From contig NZ_JAGEVL010000007.1 of NCBI RefSeq assembly GCF_017583065.1, forward strand, positions 310,001 through 374,000: DNA of 64,000 nucleotides, given 5' to 3'. Below, piece by piece: positions 63,730 through 64,000 of the stretch. How positions within the stretch are numbered: the first letter of the stretch is position 1; every line of letters starts with the position of its first letter. Below the pieces are notes generated by a model, which was not told the origin of the DNA, searched no databases, and saw only the letters and a list, made by a program, of their open reading frames with translations. The translations under genes and the position numbers were made by a program. The stretch is from Staphylococcus shinii (lineage in GTDB: Bacteria > Bacillota > Bacilli > Staphylococcales > Staphylococcaceae).

Positions 63730-63762
63730 ATAAGATAGAGGCTGGGACATAAACATCTCAGA
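63730..63762. repeat. GGGACATAAA repeat fragment
   Basis: GAGGCTGGGACATAAACATC resembles the edge of the repeats at 23.39 and 45.7 kb. Confidence 0.5.
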
Positions 63763-64000
63763 CTAACAAAAAAAGGCAATTTCTATTGAAATAATATAGA
63801 AATTGCCTTTTTCATTATTATTTTGATTATAGTTAGCTCGTTGAGCTACTACTTTTCTTATATTAAGTGCCATTAATACAAATCCAAGTTCTCTTTTGAC
63901 TTTATTTATGCCTCTAACCGACATTCGAGTGAAACCCAAAATAGCCTTCATAAATCCAAAAACAGGTTCTACATCCATTTTTCTTTGATTGTAGATTTCT
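63763..64000 (-). mobile_element. IS1182-type transposase, 3' end (runs off window)
   Basis: The minus strand reads EIYNQRKMDVEPVFGFMKAI, LGFTRMSVRGINKVKRELGF and VLMALNIRKVVAQRANYN, which is the C-terminus of IS1182/IS1272-family DDE transposases. The rest lies beyond the window. The hairpin AAGGCAATTTCTA/TAGAAATTGCCTTTTT (63771-63812) covers the last codons. It may have helped truncate the satellite. Confidence 0.8.

Larger units (their letters stand above)
57278..63730. mobile_element. Second decayed phage-satellite-like element
   Basis: From the integrase fragment to the second toxin-like cassette, the order integrase (leftward), DnaD/DnaC, satellite ORFs, terS and cargo follows the plan of staphylococcal phage satellites or prophages. 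Most core genes are broken. I could not find flanking att repeats, and the right edge is an IS transposase. Boundaries are approximate. Confidence 0.6.

Overview
The window is AT-rich Staphylococcus chromosome, most likely from the S. saprophyticus group. The support is the gene order cggR-gap-pgk-tpi-pgm-eno, then secG-est-rnr-smpB-ssrA, a tmRNA tag read as GKENNNFAVAA (S. aureus has GKSNNNFAVAA), a chromosomal fosB, and staphylococcal intergenic repeats. Species-level assignment is inference.

Layout. (1) 0.8-13.5 kb is backbone: the CggR-controlled lower-glycolysis operon, enolase with its own promoter and terminator, SecG, then carboxylesterase, RNase R, SmpB and tmRNA (export and trans-translation/RNA quality control). 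(2) 13.5-23.4 kb is a decayed genomic island in the 3' end of ssrA. It is bounded by an imperfect 25-bp direct repeat (13521-13545 and 23366-23390) and holds phage or phage-satellite debris (sigma-region-4-like, YolD-like, terS tail), a duplicated lipoprotein/fosB module, a truncated terpene-synthase pseudogene, a secreted-toxin-like cassette, GNATs and an aminoglycoside 6-adenylyltransferase. (3) 23.4-49.7 kb is an accessory stretch of mostly single-gene units: DinB, alpha/beta hydrolases, GNATs, nucleotide kinases, VOC proteins, a CHAP exoprotein, CadD/CadX, MepB, YxeA, CsbD, YozE, TM2, an ACR3/BASS-type transporter and a CitM-type transporter. It also has many small membrane proteins and a family of five ~55-residue paralogues. 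(4) 49.7-57.3 kb returns to backbone: Ohr, AroD, nitroreductase, thioredoxin-like proteins, an ArsC/Spx protein, GcvH, a Toprim protein and a SAM-riboswitch-controlled methionine ABC transporter (metNPQ). (5) 57.3-63.7 kb is a second decayed phage-satellite-like element: integrase fragment, DnaD tail, broken DnaC, satellite-type ORFs, broken terS, a GyrI-like protein, a second secreted-toxin-like protein and its small membrane partner. It ends at the 3' end of an IS1182-type transposase that runs off the window.

The strongest candidate for something undescribed is the cassette found after a terS end in both decayed elements. It comprises a secreted, Lys/Ala-rich ~180-residue protein sharing SDFKDP, ERGKAT and a KKIE block, followed by a two-helix ~65-residue membrane protein ending RQIKRKGF. 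This looks like a toxin/bacteriocin-plus-immunity pair carried as satellite cargo; the function is inferred. Other notable points are the terpene-synthase relic, the five-member small-protein family, alternative hairpins between gap and pgk, and two genes whose expected ATG is ATC.
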